DNA of 12,445 bases from EX4484-2 sp964592095 (GCA_964592095.1 CAZQER010000034.1:1-12445), one strand, 5' to 3'; positions 1 to 6,776 are shown, numbered from the stretch's first letter. Numbers and translations are program-made. The notes: generated from the letters alone by a model not told the origin.

Positions 1-189
1 TCCGATCCCGATAATACTGTTGTTACGAAGGGGTATTTGGATGCGCAGGTGGGAGGTGGAGGACTTGTGCTTGTGACTAGTAATCCTACTGATGAGGATT
101 ATACCTTAAGCCATAGGATTGAGATAATGAATTTTATGCAAAACAATGGAGTAGTAAGGGCTATCAGGTGTTGTAATGAAAGAACATAG
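1..189 (+). CDS. C-terminal fragment of a secreted/pilin-like surface protein (5' truncated by the window)
   Basis: Frame 1 is open from the first base to a TAG at 187-189, giving 62 residues with no start, so the gene begins outside the window. Near its beginning it reads TKGYLDAQVGGGG, preceded by SDPDNTVV. Segments of the type 'D..(A/V)VTKGYLDA' followed by a glycine run occur in tail-fibre-like proteins and in predicted pilin-like surface proteins of archaea and candidate-phylum bacteria. That resemblance is from memory and is not a domain assignment. The end carries a Cys-Cys pair (IRCCNERT). The stop overlaps the start of the next small ORF by 14 bases in another frame, so the two may be translationally coupled or may once have been one frame. 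Function unknown; an extracellular role is only inferred. Confidence 0.6.
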   Translation, partial: SDPDNTVVTKGYLDAQVGGGGLVLVTSNPTDEDYTLSHRIEIMNFMQNNGVVRAIRCCNERT

Positions 190-406
190 TGTTGTTGATT
201 GTTATATGAGCTGGCTTTCATCGGTGGATGAGTGGGACGGGAGTAAAGAAGAGTTTCCAGGAATTGAGAATTATACTCCCAATACAGATCCTGTTTTCCT
301 AAAGTTTGATGATGTTATATGCAGTACTACACATGATGACTGCAGGCTCACCTGGCATCTTTGCAACCGTGGTTGGCAGATATTTGGTGAATATACTTCT
401 GATTGA
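176..406 (+). CDS. Small unrecognised protein (76 aa) overlapping the upstream surface gene
   Basis: The start ATG at 176 is preceded by AGGTG at 166-170, a partial match to the archaeal Shine-Dalgarno sequence with a 5-nt spacer, which favours real translation. The protein is acidic and rich in Trp, Cys and Asp (cysteines at residues 9, 49, 56 and 63). It has no signal peptide or membrane segment and matches no family I recognise. It overlaps the preceding ORF by 14 bases in a different frame. It could be a separate coupled gene, or the displaced C-terminus of the surface protein after a frameshift near 160-189, because frame 2 is blocked by several stops just upstream. The four cysteines would suit an extracellular C-terminal tail. 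Confidence is limited because the gene is short. Confidence 0.45.
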   Translation: MKEHSVVDCYMSWLSSVDEWDGSKEEFPGIENYTPNTDPVFLKFDDVICSTTHDDCRLTWHLCNRGWQIFGEYTSD

Positions 407-413
407 TAGATTA

Positions 414-435
414 TTTAAATATTGAATCTTATATT
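414..435 (+). promoter_or_regulatory. Probable TATA-box region for the ribosomal operon
   Basis: Two archaeal TATA-like octamers lie in the 83-base gap before rpl7ae: TTTAAATA at 414-421 and CTTATATT at 428-435. With the usual spacing of about 25 bases, transcription would begin near 440-460, leaving a 30-50 base leader that contains the Shine-Dalgarno sequence. Which box is used cannot be decided from sequence. Confidence 0.45.
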
Positions 436-478
436 TCTGAAATAAAATACCGATGAGAAAATCATCTGAGTATGATTT

Positions 479-485
479 GGAGGAG
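479..485 (+). promoter_or_regulatory. Shine-Dalgarno sequence that sets the rpl7ae start
   Basis: GGAGGAG lies 4 nt before the ATG at 490. The in-frame ATG at 472 lies upstream of this site and has no comparable motif, so translation should begin at 490. Confidence 0.75.
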
Positions 486-489
486 AAAA

Positions 490-846
490 ATGACATATAT
501 AGATTTTGAAGCCCCAAAGGAACTTGTTGATAAGGCACTTGAAGCACTGGAAACTGCTAGAAACTCCGGAAAGATAAAAAAGGGAACAAATGAGGTCACT
601 AAGGCCATAGAAAGAGGAAATGCAAAACTTGTTCTAATAGGTTCTGATGTCAATCCACCAGAGATAGTGATGCATTTGCCAATGATATGCAAAGAAAAGA
701 AAGTACAGTATATTTTTGCACCAAAATCTGAGATAGGTGAGTCTGCTGGTATTCATGTTCCTTGCGCGTCTGCATGCATCGTAGAGGAGGGTAATGCAAA
801 GGACATTGTTAATGAGATTATAGAAAAGATAGAGCAGTTGAAATAG
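490..846 (+). CDS. rpl7ae: Ribosomal protein L7Ae (eL8), also a box C/D and H/ACA RNP protein
   Basis: The 118-residue protein binds kink-turn RNA. In archaea it serves both as a 50S ribosomal protein and as the core protein of C/D and H/ACA guide RNPs, and it is also found in RNase P. The diagnostic stretch KKGTNEVTKAIERGNAKLV, about residues 31-49, is the RNA-binding loop and helix of the family. It is followed by the hydrophobic core around 'IVMHLPMICKEKKVQYIFAPK' and a terminal helix. The start at 490 is chosen for the strong GGAGGAG site; an in-frame ATG at 472 would add six atypical residues (MIWRRK). The length matches the usual 117-124. It is the first gene of a + strand translation operon and lies 4 nt upstream of rps28e. 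The identification is firm. Confidence 0.95.
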   Translation: MTYIDFEAPKELVDKALEALETARNSGKIKKGTNEVTKAIERGNAKLVLIGSDVNPPEIVMHLPMICKEKKVQYIFAPKSEIGESAGIHVPCASACIVEEGNAKDIVNEIIEKIEQLK

Positions 847-850
847 AAAA

Positions 851-1042
851 ATGGCAAAGGCAGAGGTGGTAAAGATTATAGGTAGGACGGGTATTTTTGG
901 TGAGGTAATGCAGGTTATGTGTAAGATTTTAGAGGGTGAGAATAAAGGGAGGGTAATACGAAGAAATGTGAGTTCTCCCGTTCAGGAGGGGGATATACTT
1001 GATTTGAGGGAGGTTGAAAGAGAGGCAAAACCATTAAAATAA
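851..1042 (+). CDS. rps28e: 30S ribosomal protein S28e (eS28)
   Basis: This 63-residue OB-fold protein of the small subunit, found in archaea and eukaryotes, contacts mRNA near the exit channel. It has the family signatures IIGRTGIFGEVMQVMCKILEG near the start and the C-terminal 'SPVQEGDILDLREVEREA' block. The usual RNVKGPVREGDIL is here RNVSSPVQEGDIL, a mild variation. Its length is normal. It follows rpl7ae by 4 nt and precedes rpl24e by 7 nt. The order L7Ae-S28e-L24e-NDK is a classic archaeal arrangement, so the context supports the call. Confidence 0.95.
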   Translation: MAKAEVVKIIGRTGIFGEVMQVMCKILEGENKGRVIRRNVSSPVQEGDILDLREVEREAKPLK

Positions 1043-1049
1043 AAATAAA

Positions 1050-1268
1050 ATGGAGTGCAGTTTCTGCCATAATGAGATCGAGAGGGGCACAGAAAAAATC
1101 TTTGTTACAAAGAGGGGTGATATATTCTACTTTTGTAGTGGCAAATGTGAGAAGAATTTACTAAAATTGATGAGAAAAGCAAGGAAGGTTAAATGGACTA
1201 AGGAATATAGAATGGAAAAGGAGTCAAGACTCAAATCTATACGCACCAAGAAAAAGAAGAAAAAATGA
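1050..1268 (+). CDS. rpl24e: 50S ribosomal protein L24e (eL24), zinc-ribbon type
   Basis: This 72-residue large-subunit protein carries a four-cysteine zinc site, Cys3-x2-Cys6 and Cys29-x3-Cys33, typical of archaeal L24e. The conserved 'FYFCSGKCEKNLLKLMRKARKVKWT' region follows, and the protein ends in a run of six lysines. Its last four bases overlap the ndk start as ATGA, which predicts translational coupling. The length is within the usual 55-75 residues. The poly-lysine tail lies in an A-rich stretch but is plausible for an rRNA-binding protein and need not be a frameshift. Confidence 0.95.
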   Translation: MECSFCHNEIERGTEKIFVTKRGDIFYFCSGKCEKNLLKLMRKARKVKWTKEYRMEKESRLKSIRTKKKKKK

Positions 1269-1693
1269 AGACACTTATAATCATAAAACCAGATGGTGTT
1301 AAAAGAGGGCTTGTAGGTGAGATTATATCAAGATTTGAAAATTATGGATTTAGAATTATAGCATTAAAGATTCTAAATTTAGATAGAAAGATGGCAGAAA
1401 AACTATATGCAATTCACAAAGGAAAATCATTTTTTGATTCATTAATTGAGTATATTACATCTGGACCTGTTGTTGCGGCAGTTCTTGCTACAGATAATCT
1501 CACCCCAGAAAACGGGATAAAACTTGTGAGGAAGATAGTCGGTGCAACAAATCCTCTTGAAGCAGAAATGGGAAGTATCAGAGGTGATTACGCATTTGAT
1601 ATATCAGGTAATCTTATACATGCATCAGATTCAGAAGAATCAGCAGAATATGAGATTCCAATATTCTTCAATGATAATGAATTAATAGATTAA
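1265..1693 (+). CDS. ndk: Nucleoside diphosphate kinase
   Basis: The enzyme transfers the gamma phosphate between nucleoside triphosphates and diphosphates through a phosphohistidine, and so balances NTP pools. The 142-residue protein has the family opening TLIIIKPDGVKRGLVGEII and the ATP-site arginine in SIRGDYA. The active-site histidine is His119 in the NLIHASDSEESAEYEI motif. The length is standard for a compact NDK; archaeal forms can be a little longer. It is coupled to rpl24e by an ATGA overlap. In many archaea the next gene is infB (IF5B); here rps19e follows after 20 nt instead. Confidence 0.96.
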   Translation: MKTLIIIKPDGVKRGLVGEIISRFENYGFRIIALKILNLDRKMAEKLYAIHKGKSFFDSLIEYITSGPVVAAVLATDNLTPENGIKLVRKIVGATNPLEAEMGSIRGDYAFDISGNLIHASDSEESAEYEIPIFFNDNELID

Positions 1694-1713
1694 CTAATAA
1701 TTAAAATTTTAAA

Positions 1714-2145
1714 ATGGCAACAGTGTATGAGATTGACCCAAAGAAGCTTATAGAAAGGGTTGCAATTGATTTAAAAAATAACATCAAATTGAAAAAACCC
1801 CAATGGGCATCATTTGTTAAAACAGGCGCCCATAAGGAAAGACAACCAATAGATGAGAATTGGTGGTGGATAAGGGCTGCATCCGTATTGAGACATGTAT
1901 ATATGAGAGGTCCAATAGGTGTTCAGACCCTTAGGAGGACATATGGTGGAAGGAAAAACAGGGGTGTTAAACCAGAAAAATTCTACAAGGGTGGCGGTAA
2001 GATTATTAGAACAATTTTACAGGAGTTTGATAAGATTGGATTTACAGAAAAGGTAGATGGAGGCAGGAGAATAACACCAAAAGGACAATCATATCTGGAT
2101 AAGATATCAACCGAAATATTAAAGAAATCTAAGAAATCTAAATAA
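1714..2145 (+). CDS. rps19e: 30S ribosomal protein S19e (eS19)
   Basis: This 143-residue winged-helix protein of the small-subunit head is found in archaea and eukaryotes, where it is needed for 40S maturation. The family signatures are clear: the VYEIDP start, 'KKPQWASFVKTGAHKERQP', WWWIRAASVLR, 'MRGPIGVQTLRRTYGGRKNRG' and the RRITPKGQSYLDKI helix near the end. The tail KKSKKSK is basic, as expected. It lies 20 nt after ndk and 8 nt before the PDCD5-family gene. The S19e-PDCD5 pair is a common archaeal neighbourhood, here placed directly behind the L7Ae-S28e-L24e-NDK block. Confidence 0.96.
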   Translation: MATVYEIDPKKLIERVAIDLKNNIKLKKPQWASFVKTGAHKERQPIDENWWWIRAASVLRHVYMRGPIGVQTLRRTYGGRKNRGVKPEKFYKGGGKIIRTILQEFDKIGFTEKVDGGRRITPKGQSYLDKISTEILKKSKKSK

Positions 2146-2153
2146 ATAATAAG

Positions 2154-2504
2154 ATGTCTGATATTGAAGAACTTAGGAAAAGACGCATTCAGCAGATACT
2201 TTATGAGCAACAGAGGAGACAGTTAGAAAAACAATTAGAACAGCAGCAACAACTTGAGCAACAAGAGGCTCAGATTAATGCATTAATCAAAAAGATAATA
2301 ACCCAGATTTTAACCCCAGAGGCAAGGGAGAGATTAGCAAATATAAGATTGGTAAGACCACAATATGCAAGAGAGATAGAGATCGTTCTCATTCAACTAT
2401 ATCAGCAGGGTAGATTACCAAGAAAACTCTCTGATGAGGAATTGAAGGATATGCTGAAAAATATATCTCAAAGAAAAAAGGAGATAAAGATAAAAAGACA
2501 GTGA
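2154..2504 (+). CDS. PDCD5-family DNA-binding protein (archaeal homolog)
   Basis: This 116-residue, highly charged, all-helical protein belongs to the archaeal branch of the PDCD5/TFAR19 family (three-helix bundle with a long N-terminal helix). The family is reported to bind DNA; its archaeal role is poorly defined. Residues 1-40 form a Gln/Glu/Arg-rich helix, including QQQQLEQQEAQ. The diagnostic block is LTPEARERLANIRLVRP at residues 53-69, followed by a basic C-terminal tail (QRKKEIKIKRQ). The length is typical (110-120). It lies 8 nt after rps19e and ends the + strand operon, converging on cmk across 14 bases. No clear terminator hairpin is visible in that short gap. Confidence 0.93.
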   Translation: MSDIEELRKRRIQQILYEQQRRQLEKQLEQQQQLEQQEAQINALIKKIITQILTPEARERLANIRLVRPQYAREIEIVLIQLYQQGRLPRKLSDEELKDMLKNISQRKKEIKIKRQ

Positions 2505-2518
2505 TCTGATTATTGATA

Positions 2519-3049
2519 TTAATTCCGATTTAGATTTTCTATGGCGTTTGATGCAATATTTATAGTAGCATCAACATCAAAGATTCCAGTATTTATAACC
2601 AAATCATAGATACTCAAGTCATCTAAATCAATATTATATATACTCTTGTATCTTTTTCTTTCACTCCTCTCCCTCTCTATGATTCTATCTATTGCCTCCT
2701 TAACCGATATATTATCCCTTGAGGCAACCCGTTTAGCCCTCACTTTAAGTGGGGCATTTAGCCATATCCTCAAATCGGGATTTGTAGCAAAATATGCAGA
2801 TAATCTACCATCAACTACACAGTTCTTTGCTTTTTTAATCCTCTTTTTTTGTAAATGGTCAATTTTTTTATCTATCTCTGGATGGGTTTCTGCATACTCT
2901 GAAAACTGATTCAGCGTCATATTCATCTCCTCAGCCATTCTCCTCATAACATCACCAATTGAAATATAATCTATATTAAATCTTTTAGCAATTCCCTTTC
3001 CAAGAGTGGATTTACCCGAACCAATCATCCCACTAACAGTGATTATCAT
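2519..3049 (-). CDS. cmk: Cytidylate (CMP) kinase, archaeal type
   Basis: The enzyme phosphorylates CMP and dCMP with ATP in the cytoplasm. The 176-residue protein starts with the P-loop GMIGSGKS (Gly7 to Ser14, with Lys13 binding phosphate). It contains the substrate-site motif VVDGRLSA (about 78-85) and a lid region rich in Arg/Glu (ERERSERKRY, about 125-134). It ends with the archaeal signature 'IYNIDLDDLSIYDLVINTG'. The size fits the short archaeal family (about 170-190) and not the roughly 225-residue bacterial Cmk. Its start overlaps the dapL stop as ATGA, so it is the last gene of the pscS-PAC2-HAD-dapL-cmk operon. An adenylate-kinase-like specificity is less likely given the lid and C-terminal motifs. 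Confidence 0.92.
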   Translation of the reverse strand: MIITVSGMIGSGKSTLGKGIAKRFNIDYISIGDVMRRMAEEMNMTLNQFSEYAETHPEIDKKIDHLQKKRIKKAKNCVVDGRLSAYFATNPDLRIWLNAPLKVRAKRVASRDNISVKEAIDRIIERERSERKRYKSIYNIDLDDLSIYDLVINTGIFDVDATINIASNAIENLNRN

Positions 3050-4209
3050 CTTTTAAAATTTTTAAGCCTTTTTAATGCCTCCTCTAATCTACCTTTAGAC
3101 TGTGTTAATGCACATCTTACATATCCCTCTCCATACTCCCCAAAACCAACACCAGGGGTCATAACAATCCCCGTTTTATTCAACAGGTCTGAACAAAATT
3201 TAATAGAGGATTTATATTGCATAGGTAATTCAAGCCATAGATAAAATGTCGCTTTTGGTTTTTCAATATTCCAGCCAATATCATTTAAACCATCAACCAT
3301 GATATCTCTTCTCTCCTTTATAATCTCAATATTTCTTCTTATAGAATCCTGAGAACCTTTTAGTGCTTCTATTCCTGCAATCTGTATAGCCTGAAAAACA
3401 CCCGAATCTACATTTTCCTTTACTCTTCCTAAACCCGAAAGTATTTCTGAATTCCCCACTACCATACCAATCCTCCAACCAGTCATGTTATATGTCTTTG
3501 ATAGAGAATGAAACTCAACACCAATTTCCTTTGCACCATCCACCTCCAAAAAACTTGGCGCTTTGTAATTATCAAATGTCATCTCAGAGTATGGATTGTC
3601 ATGACACACAATAATCTCATTATCTACTGCAAAATCAACAACCTCTCTGAAGAACTCCTTCTTGACAATTGCAGTAGTGGGAGCGTTGGGATAATTTATA
3701 AACATAATTCTTGCTCTCTTTGCAATCCTTCTATCTATCTCTGCCAAATTTGGTTTGAATTCATTTTCCTTCAGAAGTGGCATAGAAACTGGCTTACCAT
3801 CAGATAGTATGGCACCTATTTTATATACAGGATACGCGGGGTTAGGAACCAAAACAACATCATTTCTATCGACAAACGCCAGTTGTATATGTGCTATCCC
3901 TTCCTTTGACCCTATAAGTGCAATTACCTCATCTGATGGATTTAAATGAACATTAAATCTCTTTTTATACCATTCAGCGACAGCCTCCCTAAATTCATGC
4001 ATTCCAACATATGATGGATATCTATGATTTTTTGGATCATTAGCAGCCTTATTTAATGCATTTATAATATTGTTTGGAGTTGGTAGGTCTGGATCTCCAA
4101 CACCGAGATTTATTATATCAACACCCCTTTTCACACTCTTTTCTATCTCTCTATCTATCTCTGCAAAAAGATAGGGCGGGATTTTGTTTATTCTGTCTGA
4201 GTAATGCAT
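3046..4209 (-). CDS. dapL: LL-diaminopimelate aminotransferase-like enzyme (class I/II, PLP dependent)
   Basis: DapL converts tetrahydrodipicolinate and glutamate directly to LL-diaminopimelate for lysine synthesis. The 387-residue protein has typical blocks: IPPYLFAEIDREI at the start, INLGVGDPDLPTP, HRYPSYVGMHEFREAV, IVCHDNPYSEM (Asp204 and Tyr207 for PLP), FHSLSKTYNMTGWR with the PLP lysine Lys238, and GEGYVRCALT with Arg365 for the substrate carboxylate. One oddity stands out. The usual NYPNNPTGA reads NYPNAPTTA, so the Asn that normally contacts PLP O3' is Ala176. ATG at 4209 is preferred over the GTG at 4221, because GGTGAT lies 4 nt upstream and the ATG falls 1 nt after the HAD stop. 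It overlaps cmk by ATGA. Other transaminase specificities cannot be excluded. Confidence 0.85.
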   Translation of the reverse strand: MHYSDRINKIPPYLFAEIDREIEKSVKRGVDIINLGVGDPDLPTPNNIINALNKAANDPKNHRYPSYVGMHEFREAVAEWYKKRFNVHLNPSDEVIALIGSKEGIAHIQLAFVDRNDVVLVPNPAYPVYKIGAILSDGKPVSMPLLKENEFKPNLAEIDRRIAKRARIMFINYPNAPTTAIVKKEFFREVVDFAVDNEIIVCHDNPYSEMTFDNYKAPSFLEVDGAKEIGVEFHSLSKTYNMTGWRIGMVVGNSEILSGLGRVKENVDSGVFQAIQIAGIEALKGSQDSIRRNIEIIKERRDIMVDGLNDIGWNIEKPKATFYLWLELPMQYKSSIKFCSDLLNKTGIVMTPGVGFGEYGEGYVRCALTQSKGRLEEALKRLKNFKR

Positions 4210-4210
4210 T

Positions 4211-4849
4211 CTAATCACCACGGAGAAATGGCAGAATCTTTGTTAAATCCTTTTCAAAGATTACCACATTTGCAAACTTCAATATTTCATTATCCTTTGG
4301 ATTAAATGCAATACTAAAACCAGCAGTCTTAAATAAAGGAATATCGTTTATATAATCACCAACAGCAGCACATTTTTTTGTATCAATACCATTCCTCTCC
4401 GCAATCATTTTTAGAATATTACCCTTGCCATTGAAATCTACAATCTGATTTATGCCACAGACCCTTCCATTATTACAAATGATTTTGTTTGCAAATGCAT
4501 AATCTATATCCAGTTCCTTTTTAACCCTATCCGCCAAAATCTGCAACCCACCACTAATTATTGCAGTCTTACATCCAGTCTCCTTTAGTTTATTTATAGT
4601 TTCCTTTGCTCCATTCATCAGTTTTACTCTGTATAAAATTTCCCTTATTCTTTCTATTTCAACTCCTTTCCATAGTTCCACATCTCTCCTTGCCCACTCA
4701 TCAAATGTAATCTCTCCACTATAAAATTCATTTCCATGATTCTTTGAGTATTCATATGTTCCAAGTGCTTTATGCACCTCAATCCAACTCCCAAGACCGT
4801 CAACTAATACACCATCCAAATCAAAAGCAACCAATTTAAATGCAACCAT
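4211..4849 (-). CDS. HAD-superfamily phosphatase, phosphoserine-phosphatase-like
   Basis: This 212-residue cytoplasmic hydrolase carries all four HAD motifs. Motif I is FDLDGVLVD, with nucleophile Asp10 and acid/base Asp12. Motif II is AIISGG with Ser99, motif III is Lys142 in FNGKGNIL, and motif IV is AAVGDYINDIPLF with Asp165 and Asp169. The helical cap between motifs I and II (about residues 18-78), the ISGG context and the GDxxND form resemble the SerB (phosphoserine phosphatase) group. The substrate is not proven, and the cap is not diagnostic to the eye. Its position two genes after pscS is suggestive, since O-phosphoserine is the precursor loaded on tRNA-Cys in the SepCysS pathway. It lies 14 nt after the PAC2 gene and 1 nt before dapL. 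Other small phosphomonoesters are possible substrates. Confidence 0.85.
   Translation of the reverse strand: MVAFKLVAFDLDGVLVDGLGSWIEVHKALGTYEYSKNHGNEFYSGEITFDEWARRDVELWKGVEIERIREILYRVKLMNGAKETINKLKETGCKTAIISGGLQILADRVKKELDIDYAFANKIICNNGRVCGINQIVDFNGKGNILKMIAERNGIDTKKCAAVGDYINDIPLFKTAGFSIAFNPKDNEILKFANVVIFEKDLTKILPFLRGD
4214..4219 (-). promoter_or_regulatory. Shine-Dalgarno sequence setting the dapL start
   Basis: GGTGAT, an exact match to part of the archaeal consensus GGAGGTGAT, is built from the last two sense codons of the HAD gene. It stands 4 nt before the ATG at 4209. This favours that ATG over the upstream GTG and implies translational coupling. Confidence 0.65.
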
Positions 4850-4863
4850 TCTGAATTTTATTA

Positions 4864-5589
4864 TTATTGGTACATTGGACTGTATTCATCCATCTCCTTA
4901 TGGGTCAACTTGCCCTTTTTCAGCTCAGAAGTAATTCTTTTGAATTCGTTCTCTATTTCCTGCCCCCTTTTAATCAAATTTTCAATATCAATATCAACAT
5001 TCAAAAAATTGCATAATATCTTCAACAGAGATGCTGCACCAAGTGGGTCTGGAGTATATCTCGTTTCAACCATAAAACTTATTACTGGTATTCCCTCCTC
5101 CACACAATTTAGCATCATATCAGATGATATTCCTGCCAACATGCCCTCCTCAATCATCTCTATGTTCATCTCATGCATAATCCTCCTCATTTCTGGGTCA
5201 GTTGTCAATCCAAATATTTCATGCTCCTTATTGGTACCTTTCCCACTTATACCTGCCAAAAGCACTACCTTCTCAGGTCTTATTTCCTTAAACCATCTAT
5301 CAAATGCATCTGAAAATTCCTTTATGAAGGGATACGGTATTGAGATTTCAGAGAATATAAGAACAATATTATCCTTTCTGTAAATCCTTATGGGGTACAT
5401 AGGTATTGATTTATGCACTACTGCAATACTCTGAATCTTATCAGATTTTACATAACCTATAACCTCCATATCCAATTCATCTATCATATACTTGGTTGCT
5501 ATGGTAGATACAAAACCCTTACTTGGAAACCCTTCAATGATGATCGGGTTTCTTGGTAATTCTCCTTTTACGTATATATTGGTAGTCAT
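4864..5589 (-). CDS. PAC2-family protein, probable proteasome assembly chaperone
   Basis: The 241-residue protein has the PAC2 fold signatures: an opening IIIEGFPSKGFVSTIATKYM, the central 'VVLLAGISGKG' strand-turn (about 108-118), and the strongly conserved MLAGISSDMMLNCVEEGIP and VETRYTPDPLGAASLL blocks (about 150-189). A helical, possibly coiled-coil region (about 199-225) then leads to a flexible tail. Archaeal relatives (PbaA/PbaB) bind the 20S proteasome alpha ring. The protein ends Met-Tyr-Gln, which fits the hydrophobic-Tyr-any (HbYX) rule for docking into alpha-ring pockets. That supports a proteasome role, but it is a three-residue match. Its ATG overlaps the pscS stop (ATGA), so the two are translationally coupled. 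I cannot tell PbaA, PbaB or another paralog apart. Confidence 0.88.
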   Translation of the reverse strand: MTTNIYVKGELPRNPIIIEGFPSKGFVSTIATKYMIDELDMEVIGYVKSDKIQSIAVVHKSIPMYPIRIYRKDNIVLIFSEISIPYPFIKEFSDAFDRWFKEIRPEKVVLLAGISGKGTNKEHEIFGLTTDPEMRRIMHEMNIEMIEEGMLAGISSDMMLNCVEEGIPVISFMVETRYTPDPLGAASLLKILCNFLNVDIDIENLIKRGQEIENEFKRITSELKKGKLTHKEMDEYSPMYQ

Positions 5590-6743
5590 TTTAACATTGA
5601 AATATCTTTAAATGCATCTATAATCCTTTTTAATTCATCCTTTTTAAATCCGTATGTACTAATTTTAAAATTTCTTGTTAATCCCGGTTTAATTCCTATT
5701 ATGCCCCTCCTTTTAAATTCTTTATAGAGGAAGAATCTACCCCTTTTATGACTCTTTGATATCTCATAAAAAACATTGGTTTCTAAAAAATTCAAATCAT
5801 GCAATGTAGGTTTGACTCCTAATTGCTTGATACCGTCTATATTTTCAATTTCCTTTATAAAAAATCTAGCATTCTTTACCTCTTTATCCCAGTTTTTAAC
5901 CCTTTTATAGACAGATGGAAAACTTGCCATTAGCGTAATAACGGGCAATCCTCTTGGACCGCAGCCCAACATTTCTATCTCCTTATTTTTAAATCTCTTG
6001 GATTTTTCAAAAATGGCGTCCCTCCAATCCTTCCTTACCCCCAAGATACCTATTGGTCCTGAAGATGCCATTGATTTATGTCCAGAACCAACTATAAAAT
6101 CTGCCTTGATATCATTAAGACTTATGGGCATCCTTCCGATAGCATACGCCGCATTAATTAATAACGGAACATCATACTCTGAGCATATCTTGGCTACCTT
6201 TTTGGCATCAGGCAGATTACCATAATTTCCATCCGGATATGTCAGAATTGCAAGAGATGGCAACTCCTTTGTTTTCTTTTTAACCCCCTCTATCCTTTCC
6301 GCATATTCCTCCTCATTAATCCTGAATTCGGGATATCCAGAATTACTCACCTCTATCACATCAAGTCTGTTTCTTTCTGCGGCAATGTATGATGTATAGT
6401 GTGCATTAGAATCCACGATTACTGTACTTCCTGCCTTACAGATGGCATGCATTACCATAAACTTTGACTCTCTTGCCCCGTTGGTTAATTTGACATCATC
6501 AGCCTCAATAAATTTTGGGAGTATTTCATGTACAAACTCATCTATGGGTGGGTTTTTTATGCATTCAAGAACGCCATCACAGAAATCACATATGGAATAG
6601 CCATCAGCCCACTCATTTAAAGCCTCTCTTGCCTCTAATGTGAGTATGCCCCCTCGCTGGATTGGATTTAAATTTAGATACCCCAAAAATTCCCTCCGCA
6701 TTCCTTTGAATCTATCAAGTTCACTATCCCGAATCTCAATCAT
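5586..6743 (-). CDS. pscS: O-phospho-L-seryl-tRNA:Cys-tRNA synthase (SepCysS)
   Basis: This PLP enzyme converts O-phosphoseryl-tRNA(Cys), made by SepRS, to Cys-tRNA(Cys), the indirect cysteine route of many methanogens. The 385-residue protein shows the family opening LNLNPIQRGGIL (about 23-34) and the CDFC pair (Cys52 and Cys55). It also has NGARESKFMVMHA, the sequence DSNAHYTSYIAAERN, the PLP lysine Lys223 in VGSGHKSMASSGP, and a third conserved cysteine, Cys261 in EMLGCGPRG. Those three cysteines match the essential cysteines known in the Methanocaldococcus and Archaeoglobus enzymes. No Shine-Dalgarno precedes the ATG, but a TATA-like box lies 24-31 nt upstream, which suggests a leaderless transcript. 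It is the first gene of the five-gene - strand operon. SepRS itself is not in the window. The identification is strong. Confidence 0.93.
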   Translation of the reverse strand: MIEIRDSELDRFKGMRREFLGYLNLNPIQRGGILTLEAREALNEWADGYSICDFCDGVLECIKNPPIDEFVHEILPKFIEADDVKLTNGARESKFMVMHAICKAGSTVIVDSNAHYTSYIAAERNRLDVIEVSNSGYPEFRINEEEYAERIEGVKKKTKELPSLAILTYPDGNYGNLPDAKKVAKICSEYDVPLLINAAYAIGRMPISLNDIKADFIVGSGHKSMASSGPIGILGVRKDWRDAIFEKSKRFKNKEIEMLGCGPRGLPVITLMASFPSVYKRVKNWDKEVKNARFFIKEIENIDGIKQLGVKPTLHDLNFLETNVFYEISKSHKRGRFFLYKEFKRRGIIGIKPGLTRNFKISTYGFKKDELKRIIDAFKDISMLK

Positions 6744-6766
6744 ATATTAAAAATTATAACTCAAGA

Positions 6767-6774
6767 ATTAAATA
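6767..6774 (-). promoter_or_regulatory. Possible TATA box of the pscS operon
   Basis: On the minus strand TATTTAAT spans 24-31 nt before the pscS ATG, about the spacing expected for a leaderless archaeal transcript. The lack of a Shine-Dalgarno motif before the ATG agrees with that. The surrounding region is A+T-rich, so chance matches are possible. Confidence 0.4.
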
Positions 6775-6776
6775 CA

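Noticed and set aside
472..489. ATG at 472 as the L7Ae start
   Set aside because: The strong GGAGGAG lies downstream of it and directly before the ATG at 490, and the extra residues MIWRRK are not typical of L7Ae.
1230..1268. Poly-lysine end of L24e as a frameshift artefact
   Set aside because: Basic tails are common on ribosomal proteins, and the stop overlaps the ndk start as a clean ATGA.
2190..2280. Gln-rich stretch in the PDCD5-family protein as a repeat expansion
   Set aside because: A long Gln/Glu/Arg-rich N-terminal helix is normal for the archaeal family, and codons are mixed (CAG and CAA).
4210..4221. GTG start at 4221 for the DapL-like enzyme
   Set aside because: It overlaps the HAD gene by 11 bases, whereas ATG at 4209 has a well-placed GGTGAT and gives the usual family N-terminus.
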